A stretch of DNA of 64,000 nucleotides from Stenotrophomonas sp. ATCM1_4 (GCF_004348115.1 NZ_QPFB01000001.1:2806028-2870027), one strand, 5' to 3'; counted from the stretch's first letter, positions 34,725 to 43,751 are shown. Translations and numbers: made by a program. The notes: a model not told the origin generated them from the letters alone.

Positions 34725-35990
34725 TCAGCTGAAGCGCACCACCGCCACGGTGCCCTGTCCCTCCCGGCTGTCCAGGCTGATCTGCCAGCCGCAGCGTTCG
34801 CACAGCCGCCGGACGATGCTCAGGCCCAGCCCCAGCGAATTGCCGTGCTCGCCGCGGACGAACGGCTCGAAGGCCCGTGACAGGGCATCGGGCGACATCC
34901 CGACGCCGGTGTCGCGCACCGTCAACTGGCCGTGGGACACCGTGACCTCGACCAGGCCGACGTCGGTGTAGGTACAGGCGTTGCGCAGCAGGTTGCCGAC
35001 CACCACGTGCATCACCCGCGGTGGCGCCAGCAGCGGGTGGCGGCCGTCGATGGACACCCGCAGCTCCACCGGCTTGCCGCGCAGCAGCTCCTCGGCCAAC
35101 CCGGCCTCGTAGCGGACCAGGTCGCCGACATCGAACCATTCCGATTGCGGCTCCACGTCCACTTCCCGGGCCAGCAGCAGGAAGGCATCGATCACCGCCT
35201 CCATGTCGCGCCCGGCGCGCTGGATCCGCTGCAGGCTGCGCTGCAGGCGCGGGGTCAGCTCGGGGTCGGCCAGGGCCATGTCGCTGGCCATGCGGATCAC
35301 CGTCAACGGGGTCCGCAGTTCATGGCTGGCATCGCGGGTGAAGTTGCGTTCGCGGGCCACGTGCGCGGCGACGCGCCCGGCCATCGCATGCAGTGCCAAC
35401 GCCAGTTGCAGGCTTTCGCCCTTGACCTCGGCCGGCAACCGCTCCGGTGCCAGCTCCCCGGCATCGGGACGGCGCGGGTCCCACTGCGACACCCTGCGTG
35501 CCAGCCAGTTCACCGGCCAGACCAGGCGCCGCGAGACCCGGTAGGTCCGCCATGACACCGCGTAGATCACGATCAGTACCAGCAGTACCGGCACCACCCC
35601 GAACCAGAATGCATTGCGCTCGGTCTGCGAGCGCTCCAGCACCAGGTACAGCCGCCCGGCCGGCTGCGGGTCGACCAGCACCCGCTGGCTGCTGGCCTTG
35701 AGTTCATGGAACCCCGGAGAAAGCGTGCGCATGGCGACCGGAATGCCATCGGGTGGCTGCCCTTGCAGCCACAGATAGCCCTGCAGGGTGTGGGTGTCGG
35801 GAGGTGGCTTGCCCGGGTGTTTGGTCCGCGCCTGCCAGTAGTGGGCCGCCTCTTCCTGCAGCTTCACTTCTTCCAGCCCGTGCCGGATCACCTGCGTCAC
35901 CAGGTAGCCGCCCACCAGGACCGCCAGGCTCACCAGCAGCGCCTGAAGGATGAATGCGATCCTGATTTTGCGCGACAACCCGTAAGGCAT
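34725..35990 (-). CDS. Sensor histidine kinase
   Basis: A 421-residue membrane kinase starting at ATG 35990 with GGGAGGC just upstream. A transmembrane helix lies at about 13-35, a periplasmic domain of about 115 residues contains an RTLSPGFHELKASS segment, and a second helix at about 150-170 (FGVVPVLLVLIVIYAV). A linker leads to the H-box RDASHELRTPLTVIR with His223. The ATPase domain has N box NLLRNACTYTD, G1 DTGVGMSP and G2 SLGLGLSIV. It is encoded after the response regulator at 36121, but a strong terminator (36062-36093) lies between them. Sensed signal unknown; no ligand-linked gene is adjacent. Confidence 0.93.
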   Translation of the reverse strand: MPYGLSRKIRIAFILQALLVSLAVLVGGYLVTQVIRHGLEEVKLQEEAAHYWQARTKHPGKPPPDTHTLQGYLWLQGQPPDGIPVAMRTLSPGFHELKASSQRVLVDPQPAGRLYLVLERSQTERNAFWFGVVPVLLVLIVIYAVSWRTYRVSRRLVWPVNWLARRVSQWDPRRPDAGELAPERLPAEVKGESLQLALALHAMAGRVAAHVARERNFTRDASHELRTPLTVIRMASDMALADPELTPRLQRSLQRIQRAGRDMEAVIDAFLLLAREVDVEPQSEWFDVGDLVRYEAGLAEELLRGKPVELRVSIDGRHPLLAPPRVMHVVVGNLLRNACTYTDVGLVEVTVSHGQLTVRDTGVGMSPDALSRAFEPFVRGEHGNSLGLGLSIVRRLCERCGWQISLDSREGQGTVAVVRFS

Positions 35991-36061
35991 CTGCCTCCCC
36001 CCGAAGCACGCGTGATTATAAGGATGCCCGCCCACCGGCCGACGCGCGTCCTGGTACGAAA

Positions 36062-36093
36062 AGGCCGTCGCGCCCCCAAAGGCGCGACGGCCT
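36062..36093 (-). terminator. Strong terminator between response regulator and its kinase gene
   Basis: A perfect 13-bp stem (AGGCCGTCGCGCC at 36062-36074 with 36081-36093) and 6-nt loop. Read on the minus strand it is followed by TTTTCG. It lies 28 bp past the regulator stop and 70 bp before the kinase start. Confidence 0.85.
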
Positions 36094-36120
36094 GCTCATT
36101 GTCCGGTCACCGCATGTGCC

Positions 36121-36834
36121 TCAGCCCATCGGCTGGCCGATGTCCGCGATGCGGTAACCGGCGCTTTGTACGGTATGCAGCAGCGGGCGATCAAACGGCT
36201 TGTCGATGATCTTGCGCAGGTTGTACAGGTGGCTGCGCAGGGTGTCGGAGTCCGGCAGGCCATTGCCCCAGATCTCCCGCTCGATCTCCTGGCGGGTCAC
36301 CACGCGCGGCGATTCGCGCATCAGGATGGTCAGCAGGCGCAGGCCGATCGGGGAGAGCTGCAGCTCGCTGCCGGCGCGGGTGGCGCGCATGCTGACCGGG
36401 TCCAGCACCAGGTCGGCCACTTTCAGCACCTCGGCACCCACCTGGCGACGCTCGCGGCGGATCAACGCACGCAGGCGCGCTTCCAGCTCCTGGATCGCGA
36501 AGGGTTTGGTCAGGTAGTCGTCGGCGCCGTATCCCAGCCCGGTGAGCTTGTCGTCCAGCGTGTCGCGCGCGGTCAGCATGAGCACCGGCGTGGACTTGCG
36601 TGCCTCGTTGCGCAACCGGCGGCAGACCTCGATGCCGTCCAGCCGTGGCAGCATCAGGTCCAGCACCACCACGTCGTAGCTGTTCTCGGCCGCCAGGCGG
36701 TAGCCGTCCAGACCATCGACCGCGTAATCAACCTCAAACCCCTTGCCTTCCAGGTACTCACCGATCATTTCGGAGATGTTGCGGTTGTCTTCGACAACCA
36801 GTACCAGGCCGGACGATTCCTTTGTCTGTCGCAT
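36121..36834 (-). CDS. OmpR-family response regulator
   Basis: A 237-residue regulator. The receiver domain (10-125) has E15-D16, phospho-acceptor D59 in VVVLDLMLP, and K in LTKPFAIQ. The winged helix is at about 140-232 (LQLSPIGLRLLTILMRES, RSHLYNLRKIIDKPFD). It partners the kinase at 34725, but a terminator in between suggests unequal expression. It is divergent from the DUF486 gene; the 168-bp gap shows no obvious direct repeat. The controlled genes are unknown. Confidence 0.94.
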   Translation of the reverse strand: MRQTKESSGLVLVVEDNRNISEMIGEYLEGKGFEVDYAVDGLDGYRLAAENSYDVVVLDLMLPRLDGIEVCRRLRNEARKSTPVLMLTARDTLDDKLTGLGYGADDYLTKPFAIQELEARLRALIRRERRQVGAEVLKVADLVLDPVSMRATRAGSELQLSPIGLRLLTILMRESPRVVTRQEIEREIWGNGLPDSDTLRSHLYNLRKIIDKPFDRPLLHTVQSAGYRIADIGQPMG

Positions 36835-37002
36835 GGAGCCTCCTCAGTCTTCAGCTTTGTGAAACATGACGTACCCCGGGTAGATACCGCGTGAAGACGG
36901 CATGTGCCAATTGGTTGCTTCGGAAACCATTCGAGCCCGCCGATGAAGGCCGGCTCACGGCCTTCGGCCCTAAGCTATCGGCCCCTCACGACGAATCTGC
37001 AC

Positions 37003-37356
37003 ATGGCCGCGATGCCTTTCACCGCCTACCTGTACCCGGTGCTGCTGTTGATCGCCAGCAACGTATTCATGACCGTCGCCTGGTACGGCCACCTCAAGTT
37101 CAAGACCGCGCCGCTAATGACGGTGATCCTGGTCAGCTGGGGCATCGCCTTCTTCGAGTACTGCCTGCAGGTGCCGGGCAACCGGCTTGGCAGCGCGGTG
37201 TATTCCGCGCCGCAGCTCAAGGGCATGCAGGAAGTGATCACCCTGGTGGTGTTCGCGGTGTTCTCGGCCGTGTACCTGGGCCAGCCGCTGAAGTGGAACC
37301 ATTGGGCCGCGTTCGGCCTGATCGTGGTCGCGGCGCTGTTGATGTTCAAGGAGTAA
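37003..37356 (+). CDS. DUF486 small membrane protein
   Basis: A 117-residue protein with four membrane helices. It has the DUF486 pattern: LYPVLLLIASNVFMTVAWYGHLKFK, VSWGIAFFEYCLQVPGNRLG, and FSAVYLGQPLKWNHWAAFGLIVVAALLMFK. It resembles half-sized members of the drug/metabolite transporter superfamily. MPFTAYLYP at 37012 is an equally likely start, since no Shine-Dalgarno is clear before either ATG. It ends before a REP-like element. Substrate unknown. Confidence 0.88.
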   Translation: MAAMPFTAYLYPVLLLIASNVFMTVAWYGHLKFKTAPLMTVILVSWGIAFFEYCLQVPGNRLGSAVYSAPQLKGMQEVITLVVFAVFSAVYLGQPLKWNHWAAFGLIVVAALLMFKE

Positions 37357-37440
37357 GGCGCCCCGGACGGCAGGAGCGCCTTCAAGCACGAAGCCGGTAC
37401 CGCATTGGCCGATGCGATTCCTGCGAGTGCAGGCCTTGCC

Positions 37441-37466
37441 GGCTTCGCGGCCAGGTCCGCTCCTAC
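37441..37466 (-). repeat. GTAG-headed REP-like element
   Basis: On the minus strand it reads GTAGGAGCGGACCTGGCC and continues GCGAAGCC. The TAG of GTAG (37463-37465) is the stop codon of the DUF6607 gene. It matches the copies at 16388 and 28948 in head, spacing and GCGAAGC end. Confidence 0.8.
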
Positions 37467-38389
37467 GGGGCGGGCTCGACGAACTGCACGAACACCGCGT
37501 CGATCTTCGCGGTGTCCACGGCCGCACCGCCCTGCACGGCCTCGGCCTGCTCGAACAGCGGGATGATCATCGCCATGCCGTCCAGCTTGGTCTTCAGGTG
37601 CACGCCCGGCGCCTTGTCCAGGTGGGCCGCCCAGCGCTGGCGCACCTGCGCCCAGAAGCCGGCAGTTGCCTTCCAGTAGTCCAGCGCCGGGGTGAAGTCG
37701 ACCTCGGTGGTCCTGATGTAATCGTTGAAGCCGAACTCGCGGGCGATCTCCACCTGGCTGCCGTCGGTGTTGCGCTGCACCTTGGTGTTGAACTGCTCGT
37801 GGGTCCAGCCATTGGGCGTGAGCGTGTGCCGGTTCACCACCGCCAGCGCGTTGTAGTCGCTGCGCCGGGTGTACTCGCGGCGCGGCAGCGGCCGCCAGCT
37901 GGTGTCGCTGGTCCAGGTCGGCACGTTGTTGTCATAAGTCCACTTGCCGGTGCCGCAGTAGCGCGGGGCGTCGCTGACTTCGTAGACGCACTGCGTCCAG
38001 GCGCCCTGGTTCAACGTGGCATCGACCGGCCGCACCTGCCAGGTCTGATCGGCGCTGAACTCGAAGCGGCTCGGTGCCTGGTACACCCAGTCCTGGCGCC
38101 AGTGCTTGGTCACGTGCCCGCTCTTGGCATCGACCAGCAGATGCTGCAGCACGATGCGGGTCGGGCTGTCCTCGACCACCACCACCACCTCATCCCCGCC
38201 ACTGCGCATGGCCGGCGCACGTTCATAGCCGGGCTTGAGCAGCACGGTCTCGTCGAAGGCGAAATCCACGGTGTACTGGCCCTGCATGGCCAGGATGCTG
38301 TCGTGGTCACGGGTGATGCTGGCGGGCGCTGCGCTGGCCAGACCGCTCACGGCGGTCAACAGCAGCAGGCTGGCGGGATGAAACGTCAT
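37463..38389 (-). CDS. DUF6607 family exported protein
   Basis: A 308-residue protein with signal peptide MTFHPASLLLLTAVSGLASA (cleaved before APAS). The mature part is rich in Trp and Tyr: FAFDETVLLKPGYERAPAMRSGGDEVVVVVEDS, KHWRQDWVYQAP, and CGTGKWTYDNNVPTWTSDTSWRPLPRREYTRR. I recognise the pattern as DUF6607, often encoded beside heme-type TonB receptors; its function is not known to me. It follows such a receptor by 111 bp on the same strand and probably belongs to the iron-regulated unit. Its stop codon lies in a REP-like element. Confidence 0.8.
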   Translation of the reverse strand: MTFHPASLLLLTAVSGLASAAPASITRDHDSILAMQGQYTVDFAFDETVLLKPGYERAPAMRSGGDEVVVVVEDSPTRIVLQHLLVDAKSGHVTKHWRQDWVYQAPSRFEFSADQTWQVRPVDATLNQGAWTQCVYEVSDAPRYCGTGKWTYDNNVPTWTSDTSWRPLPRREYTRRSDYNALAVVNRHTLTPNGWTHEQFNTKVQRNTDGSQVEIAREFGFNDYIRTTEVDFTPALDYWKATAGFWAQVRQRWAAHLDKAPGVHLKTKLDGMAMIIPLFEQAEAVQGGAAVDTAKIDAVFVQFVEPAP

Positions 38390-38500
38390 GAGGCATTCCT
38401 CGTACGTGGCGAAGTGGGTGACACGATGAAAGGCGCCTTCCCTGGCCCGGTCGCGTTCCCTCGCACCGGCCCCTGGAGGAACCGGCCTGAAGCGGGAGGG

Positions 38501-40708
38501 TTACCAGGACACGGCAAGGCTTGCCGACACCGTGCGCCCCGGGTTGCTGAAGCGGTCGACCACCGTGCTGCCGGTGGCCAGCGTGGAGGTGATGCCGGAC
38601 CAGTCGATGTAGGTGCGGTCGCCCAGGTTGAACACCCCGACGTTGAACGTGGCTCCCGGTGCAAACTGCCAATGCGCCATCAGGTCGAGCACGCCGTAAC
38701 CAGCCGGGCGGTAGGTGGCGGCACTGGCAACGCGGTCCTTGCGGCGCGCGAACGTGCCGGCCAGTTCCACGCCCCATGCCTGGCGGTCGTACATCAGGCC
38801 CAGCGTGCCGCGCAGCGGGTCGACCGAATCCAGCGGCACGTCCTCGGTACGGTTCTGGCCGTGCGACCAAGCCACCGCGCTGCGCAGCGACCAGCCATCC
38901 AGCGCGGTGCTGAGCTGGCCGAAGTCCACGCCGGCCTTGAGTTCGGCGCCGTAGATGCGCGCCTCGGAAATGTTCTGCGACTGGAACACCATCAGCCCCT
39001 GTGCATTGGTGCCGACGAAGCGCTGTGACTCGATGAAGTCCTTGTAGTCGTTCCAGTAGCCGCTGACGCTGACGTAGGCCACCGGCGCGATGTAGCGCAG
39101 GCCCAACTCGACCCCATTGCTGGTTTCCGGCTTGAGGTCCGGGTTGGGGATGGCCGTGTAACCGAACATCACGTTGGTGAAGCCCAGGTTGACGTCGTTG
39201 TACGGCGGCGAACGGAAACCGTGCGAATAGCCGGCGAACAGCGACCACTGCTCATCGAAGCGCCACACCATGCCCAGCTTCGGCGAGACGCTGGTCTTGG
39301 TGAGCGAAGCCACCGCCATGTCCGGGTTGTCCTCGCGGAAGATACTGTCCAGCTCCGGCGTGAGCCGGTAGTGGTCCACGCGCAGGCCCGGGACCAGCGA
39401 CAGGCGACCGTCGGCCATGCGCATTTCATCCTGCACGTACAGGCCGAGCTCGGTGGTCTTGCTGACCGGGAAATCACGCACCGGGAACACGTCCGGCAGG
39501 ATCGTGCTGCTGACCGCGCCGGTCGCCGACACCTGGTAGCCATCGCGCTTCTGGCGGATTTCGGTCCATGCGCCATCGAAACCCCAGGTCAGCGCGTGCT
39601 CGATGCCGTTGCCCTGCAGCGTCTTGTTGAACTGTGCCTGTGCGCCGTAGACGCGCTGGTCGAAGTTGAACTGGCGGTGTCGACGGCTGCCGTTGGTACG
39701 GCCCTCATCGGTGACCTGGGTGGTCTCGCTGTCCTGGCGGTACACCTGCCAGCTCAGGCTGTCGGCGAAGGCCGCGTCCACCGCATCCATCTCGTGTGCG
39801 AACGACACGCGGGCGCGCGTCTGCTTGTCATGCGCGGTCATGCCGGTAGTGGTGCGCGCCGACGGCGTCGGGTGGGTGTCGTTGACCGCCGAGAAGACAT
39901 CGGTATCGGTGATGTCCTCGTTGCCCTCCACGGTCAACCGGAAGCGCTGGCTTTGATCCGGCGCATAGACCAGCTTGGACAGCACGCTGCGGCCATCGCG
40001 CTCCTGCGGATTGGCGGCGGTGCGCGTGTAGTCCTGGCTGCGCACGGTGCCTTTGTTGTCGGTTTCCTGGCCCTGGCGGTGGTTGACGTTGACCATGCCG
40101 CTCCAGTGCTCGCCACCGAAGGCGGTGGTCACGCTGCCGAGCAGGCCTTTCCAGTCCCCGTCGTAGCCGAACTTCAGGCCGACGTAGCTGTCCTTGCCGT
40201 CCTTCAGGTAGTCCGCCGGGTCCTTGGTGACGAAGGCGACCACGCCACCGAGCGCATCGGAGCCATACAGCGAACTGGCCGGGCCACGCACGATCTCGAC
40301 CCGCTTGAGGGTCTCCAGGTCGGTGAAGTCGCGGTTGGCACTGGCGAAGCTGCCGATCAGGAAGCTCTTGGGCATGCTGATGCCATCGGTCTGGATCAGC
40401 ACGCGGTTGCCGTCCAGGCCGCGGATACGGAAGCCGCCCAGGCCGAAGCGGGTCGCGCTGCGGGTCACCGAGATGCCCGGCTCGTAGCGGACCAGGTCGC
40501 CGATGTCATGCACCAGTTGCCGGTCCAGCTGCTCGCGGTCGATCACGTCCACCGTGGCCGCCACGTCGCTGACCGCGCGCTCGGTGCGGGTCGCGGTGAC
40601 CTGGACGCGGTCGAAGTCGCGGGTGTCGGCGGGCGCGCTCGCACTTTCGGCATGCGCGGAAGGCAACACCGCCCACAGGGCGGCGCTCAACAGGGTTGGA
40701 CGGATCAT
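38501..40708 (-). CDS. TonB-dependent heme/hemoglobin-type receptor
   Basis: A 735-residue receptor starting at ATG 40708. The signal peptide ends near residue 20 (AVLPSAHAES). A TonB box-like DFDRVQVTATRTER precedes the plug (LDRQLVHDIGDLVRYEPGISV, GGFRIRGLDGNRVLIQTDGI, VEIVRGPASSLYGSDALGG). The barrel carries the heme-receptor landmarks HGFRSPPYNDVN (FRAP-like) and IPNPDLKPETSNG (NPNL-like). It ends in Trp (SLAVSW) rather than Phe, which is also accepted by BAM. It lies downstream of hemP and a Fur box, so iron starvation should induce it. Confidence 0.92.
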   Translation of the reverse strand: MIRPTLLSAALWAVLPSAHAESASAPADTRDFDRVQVTATRTERAVSDVAATVDVIDREQLDRQLVHDIGDLVRYEPGISVTRSATRFGLGGFRIRGLDGNRVLIQTDGISMPKSFLIGSFASANRDFTDLETLKRVEIVRGPASSLYGSDALGGVVAFVTKDPADYLKDGKDSYVGLKFGYDGDWKGLLGSVTTAFGGEHWSGMVNVNHRQGQETDNKGTVRSQDYTRTAANPQERDGRSVLSKLVYAPDQSQRFRLTVEGNEDITDTDVFSAVNDTHPTPSARTTTGMTAHDKQTRARVSFAHEMDAVDAAFADSLSWQVYRQDSETTQVTDEGRTNGSRRHRQFNFDQRVYGAQAQFNKTLQGNGIEHALTWGFDGAWTEIRQKRDGYQVSATGAVSSTILPDVFPVRDFPVSKTTELGLYVQDEMRMADGRLSLVPGLRVDHYRLTPELDSIFREDNPDMAVASLTKTSVSPKLGMVWRFDEQWSLFAGYSHGFRSPPYNDVNLGFTNVMFGYTAIPNPDLKPETSNGVELGLRYIAPVAYVSVSGYWNDYKDFIESQRFVGTNAQGLMVFQSQNISEARIYGAELKAGVDFGQLSTALDGWSLRSAVAWSHGQNRTEDVPLDSVDPLRGTLGLMYDRQAWGVELAGTFARRKDRVASAATYRPAGYGVLDLMAHWQFAPGATFNVGVFNLGDRTYIDWSGITSTLATGSTVVDRFSNPGRTVSASLAVSW

Positions 40709-40870
40709 GGGAACCTGGAGGCGTTCGGGAAACAGAACCTTGGCGATGCGACCGGATTGCCAGGCAATCCGGTCGCGGCCAAGGGGGAGAGAGAGGTGGA
40801 TCGGGCCAGCCGGGCGTGGGAGGGGAACGCCGCCGGCAGGCGGGCGGCGGCAGGCCGCCGCGACCAAGGC

Positions 40871-41068
40871 TTACTTGGTGAGGATCAACTTGTCGTTGCT
40901 GGTATGGCGCAGGCGATAGAACTTGTCGCCGTGCTGGATGACGATTTCACGCTGGCCCTTGAGCAGGGCGCCGCTGTCGATGACGCCCTCGGGCGACAAC
41001 AGCTGCACCGGACGCTGCGGCAGGTGGAGGGTGCGGGGACGGAGCAGGACAGGCTGGGCGGACATCAT
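40871..41068 (-). CDS. hemP: Hemin uptake protein HemP
   Basis: A 65-residue protein starting MMSAQPVLLRPRTLHLP at ATG 41068 (a second ATG at 41065 is possible). The C-terminal half carries the HemP signature: GVIDSGALLKGQREIVIQHGDKFYRLRHTSNDKLILTK. HemP is a small regulator/accessory protein of heme receptor genes in proteobacteria. A Fur-box match lies about 30 bp upstream. The receptor gene follows 162 bp later on the same strand. Confidence 0.92.
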   Translation of the reverse strand: MMSAQPVLLRPRTLHLPQRPVQLLSPEGVIDSGALLKGQREIVIQHGDKFYRLRHTSNDKLILTK

Positions 41069-41097
41069 CGTGGTTCCGTGCTGGGGACGGAGTTGAT

Positions 41098-41116
41098 GAT
41101 AATGATTCTCAATACC
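41098..41116 (-). promoter_or_regulatory. Fur box upstream of hemP
   Basis: GATAATGATTCTCAATACC matches the 19-bp consensus GATAATGATAATCATTATC at 15 positions. It sits about 30 bp upstream of the hemP ATG, where a bound Fur would block transcription. Confidence 0.8.
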
Positions 41117-41251
41117 AATGCAAGACCCATTCTCAAAAACTTTCCAGAGAATGGCAGCGACGGACACCTCGCCCTCCCCGCGACGCCCCGGCCGCAACCG
41201 GGACGCCTTGCGCTTCATTGAAGGTCTACGGCGGCACCAGACCCGCCAGGG

Positions 41252-42223
41252 TCAGGCGAAGATCGCCTCGATACGCTGCCAGGCGGCCTCGTCCACGCGT
41301 TCCAGCACGTCCAGCGCGCGCAGGTTCTCCTGCAGCTGCGACACCCGGCTGGCGCCCAGGATCACGCTCGATACCCGCCGGTTGCGCAGGCACCAGGCGA
41401 TGGCCAGCTGCGCGGGCGACTCGCCCAGCTCCGCCGCCACGGCGCTGAAGCGGCGCACCTTGCCCAGCCGGTCGTCGGCCGGCTCGCCCAGCACCGCATC
41501 CTGCAGCCAGCCCAGCGACGGCTGGCCGAGCCGCGAATCGGCCGCGATGCCGTCGTTGTACTTGCCGGTCAGCAGGCCGGAGGCCAGCGGCGACCAGATG
41601 GTGGTACCCAACCCGGCATCGGCGTACAGCGGCGCGTACTCGCGCTCGACCCGCTCGCGGTGCAACAGGTTGTACTGCGGCTGTTCCATGCTCGGCGCAT
41701 ACAGGTGGTTGGCGCGGGCGAAGGCCACCGCCTCGGCGATCTGCGCGCCCGACCATTCGGAGGTACCCCAGTACAGCACCTTGCCCTGCCGGACCAGCGT
41801 GTCCATGGCCAGCACGGTCTCGCTGATCGGGGTCTCCGGGTCCGGGCGGTGGCAGTAGTACAGGTCCAGGTAGTCCACCCGCAGGCGCTTGAGCGCGGCG
41901 TGGCAGGCGTCGGTGACGTGCTTGCGCGACAGCCCGCGCTGGGTGGGCGCCGGCTCCTCGGCCGAACCGAAGAACACCTTGCTGGACACGCAATAGCCAT
42001 CACGCGGCAGGCGCAGGTCGGCGATCACGTCCCCCATCACCTGTTCGGCACGGCCCTTGGCATAGCCCTCGGCGTTGTCGAAGAAGTTGACGCCGTTGTC
42101 CCAGGCCGCGGCGATCAGGTTGCGGGACTCATCCCGGCCGATCTGGCTGCCGAAGGTCACCCACGCACCGAAGGACAGTGCGGAAAGCTGCAGGCCGGAT
42201 GACCCGAGGCGACGGTATTGCAT
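41252..42223 (-). CDS. Aldo-keto reductase (Kv-beta/YghZ-like)
   Basis: A 323-residue NADPH-dependent TIM-barrel oxidoreductase. The catalytic tetrad is D49, Y54 (FFDNAEGYAKG), K82 (VSSKVFFG) and H125 (LYYCHRPDPETP). The start MQYRRLGSSGLQLSALSFGAWVTFG and the C-terminal VSSVILGASRVSQLQENLRAL match the AKR6/AKR14 group related to potassium-channel beta subunits. Physiological substrate unknown. It is monocistronic, divergent from nupC with a 200-bp gap. Confidence 0.93.
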   Translation of the reverse strand: MQYRRLGSSGLQLSALSFGAWVTFGSQIGRDESRNLIAAAWDNGVNFFDNAEGYAKGRAEQVMGDVIADLRLPRDGYCVSSKVFFGSAEEPAPTQRGLSRKHVTDACHAALKRLRVDYLDLYYCHRPDPETPISETVLAMDTLVRQGKVLYWGTSEWSGAQIAEAVAFARANHLYAPSMEQPQYNLLHRERVEREYAPLYADAGLGTTIWSPLASGLLTGKYNDGIAADSRLGQPSLGWLQDAVLGEPADDRLGKVRRFSAVAAELGESPAQLAIAWCLRNRRVSSVILGASRVSQLQENLRALDVLERVDEAAWQRIEAIFA

Positions 42224-42360
42224 GGCTGGCTCCTGGTTTGCGGTCCGCGGCTGGCGCAGACGGGGGGCCAGTGTAACCGCCGGCCCTGGCCCGGCAGGGC
42301 CCCGGACCTTGCCGATACCGGCGCAATCGCGGCCGTTGGGCGCATATGGGCCAGTGATTC

Positions 42361-42389
42361 TTGCTCGGCATAGGCCGCTGCACTAGGCT
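42361..42389 (+). promoter_or_regulatory. Candidate sigma-70 promoter of nupC
   Basis: TTGCTC (42361-42366), 17-bp spacer, TAGGCT (42384-42389). The nupC ATG is 33 bp downstream. Spacing is ideal; both hexamers are imperfect. Confidence 0.45.
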
Positions 42390-42422
42390 TGCGTCTTTTG
42401 CGGGCATGCCCGGGGATTCATC

Positions 42423-43721
42423 ATGGTCGAAGGTTTGGGCAGGATCGGCTTCGGCCTGTTCGGCTTGGCGGTGCTGCTCGGCATCGCCTGGCTGTTTTCC
42501 AACAACAAGAAGGCGGTGGACTGGAAGCTGATCGGCACGGGCATCACCCTGCAGGTCGCCTTCGCCGCGCTGGTGCTGCTGGTCCCCGGCGGCCGTGACG
42601 TGTTCGACTGGCTGGGCCAGGGCTTCGTCAAGATCCTGAGCTTCGTCAATGAAGGCTCCAACTTCATTTTCGGCAGCCTGATGGACGTGCCCAAGTACGG
42701 CTTCATCTTCGCCTTCCAGGTGCTGCCGACCATCATCTTCTTCTCGGCGCTGATGGGCGTGATGTACCACCTGGGCGTGATGCAGGCCATCGTCAAGGTC
42801 ATGGCCTGGGCCATCACCAAGGTGATGCGCGTGTCCGGCGCCGAGACCACCAGCGTCTGCGCCAGCGTGTTCATCGGCCAGACCGAGGCGCCGCTGACCG
42901 TGCGCCCGTACATCTCCAAGATGACCCAGTCCGAGCTGATCACCATGATGATCGGCGGCATGGCCCACATCGCCGGCGGCGTGCTGGCGGCCTACGTGGG
43001 CATGCTCGGCGGCGGCGACCCGGTCGCCCAGGCCTTCTACGCCAAGCACCTGCTGGCCGCCTCGATCATGGCCGCCCCGGCCACGCTGGTGATCGCCAAG
43101 CTGCTGGTGCCGGAAACCGGCACCCCGCTGACCCGTGGCACGGTGAAGATGGAAGTGGAGAAAACCTCCTCCAACATCATCGATGCCGCCGCCGGCGGCG
43201 CGGCCGACGGCCTCAAGCTGGCCCTGAACATCGGCGCCATGCTGCTGGCCTTCATCGCCCTGATCGCCCTGCTCAACGCCCCGCTGACCTGGCTGGGCGA
43301 GGTCACCGGCCTGGCCGGCGCACTCGGCAAGCCGACCAACCTGGCCACCATCTTCGGCTACGTGCTGGCCCCGATCGCCTGGGTCATCGGCACCCCGTGG
43401 GCCGACGCCACCACGGTCGGCTCGCTGATCGGCCAGAAGCTGGTGATCAACGAGTTCGTGGCCTACATGGACCTGTCCAAGATCATCAACGGCCAGGTGC
43501 CGGGCGTGTCGCTGAGCGCCGAAGGCAGCCTGATCGCCACCTATGCACTGTGCGGCTTCGCCAACTTCAGCTCGATTGCCATCCAGCTGGGCGGCATTGG
43601 CGGCCTGGCCCCGGACCGCCGCCAGGATCTGGCCAAGTTCGGCCTGCGTGCCGTGCTGGGCGGCACCATCGCCACCCTGATGACCGCTACCATCGCCGGC
43701 GTGCTGACCCATTTCGGCTGA
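42423..43721 (+). CDS. Concentrative nucleoside transporter (CNT/NupC family)
   Basis: A 432-residue carrier with about 9-10 membrane segments. Family motifs are PTIIFFSALMGVMYHLGVMQ, VFIGQTEAPLTVRPYI, MIGGMAHIAGGVLAAYVGM, LPETGTP-like LVPETGTPLTRG, and CGFANFSSIAIQLGGIGGLAP. It imports nucleosides with protons or sodium. A ribokinase-type gene follows after 30 bp, so imported nucleosides are probably cleaved by a hydrolase encoded elsewhere and the ribose phosphorylated here. No nucleoside hydrolase is in the window. Confidence 0.93.
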   Translation: MVEGLGRIGFGLFGLAVLLGIAWLFSNNKKAVDWKLIGTGITLQVAFAALVLLVPGGRDVFDWLGQGFVKILSFVNEGSNFIFGSLMDVPKYGFIFAFQVLPTIIFFSALMGVMYHLGVMQAIVKVMAWAITKVMRVSGAETTSVCASVFIGQTEAPLTVRPYISKMTQSELITMMIGGMAHIAGGVLAAYVGMLGGGDPVAQAFYAKHLLAASIMAAPATLVIAKLLVPETGTPLTRGTVKMEVEKTSSNIIDAAAGGAADGLKLALNIGAMLLAFIALIALLNAPLTWLGEVTGLAGALGKPTNLATIFGYVLAPIAWVIGTPWADATTVGSLIGQKLVINEFVAYMDLSKIINGQVPGVSLSAEGSLIATYALCGFANFSSIAIQLGGIGGLAPDRRQDLAKFGLRAVLGGTIATLMTATIAGVLTHFG

Positions 43722-43751
43722 TCCATCAGCCACCTTAGAGACGTAGATTCC

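Noticed and set aside
41118..41858. 246-codon plus-strand ORF starting next to the Fur box
   Set aside because: Runs antisense through the aldo-keto reductase and has a Ser/Arg-rich shadow composition; no ribosome site.
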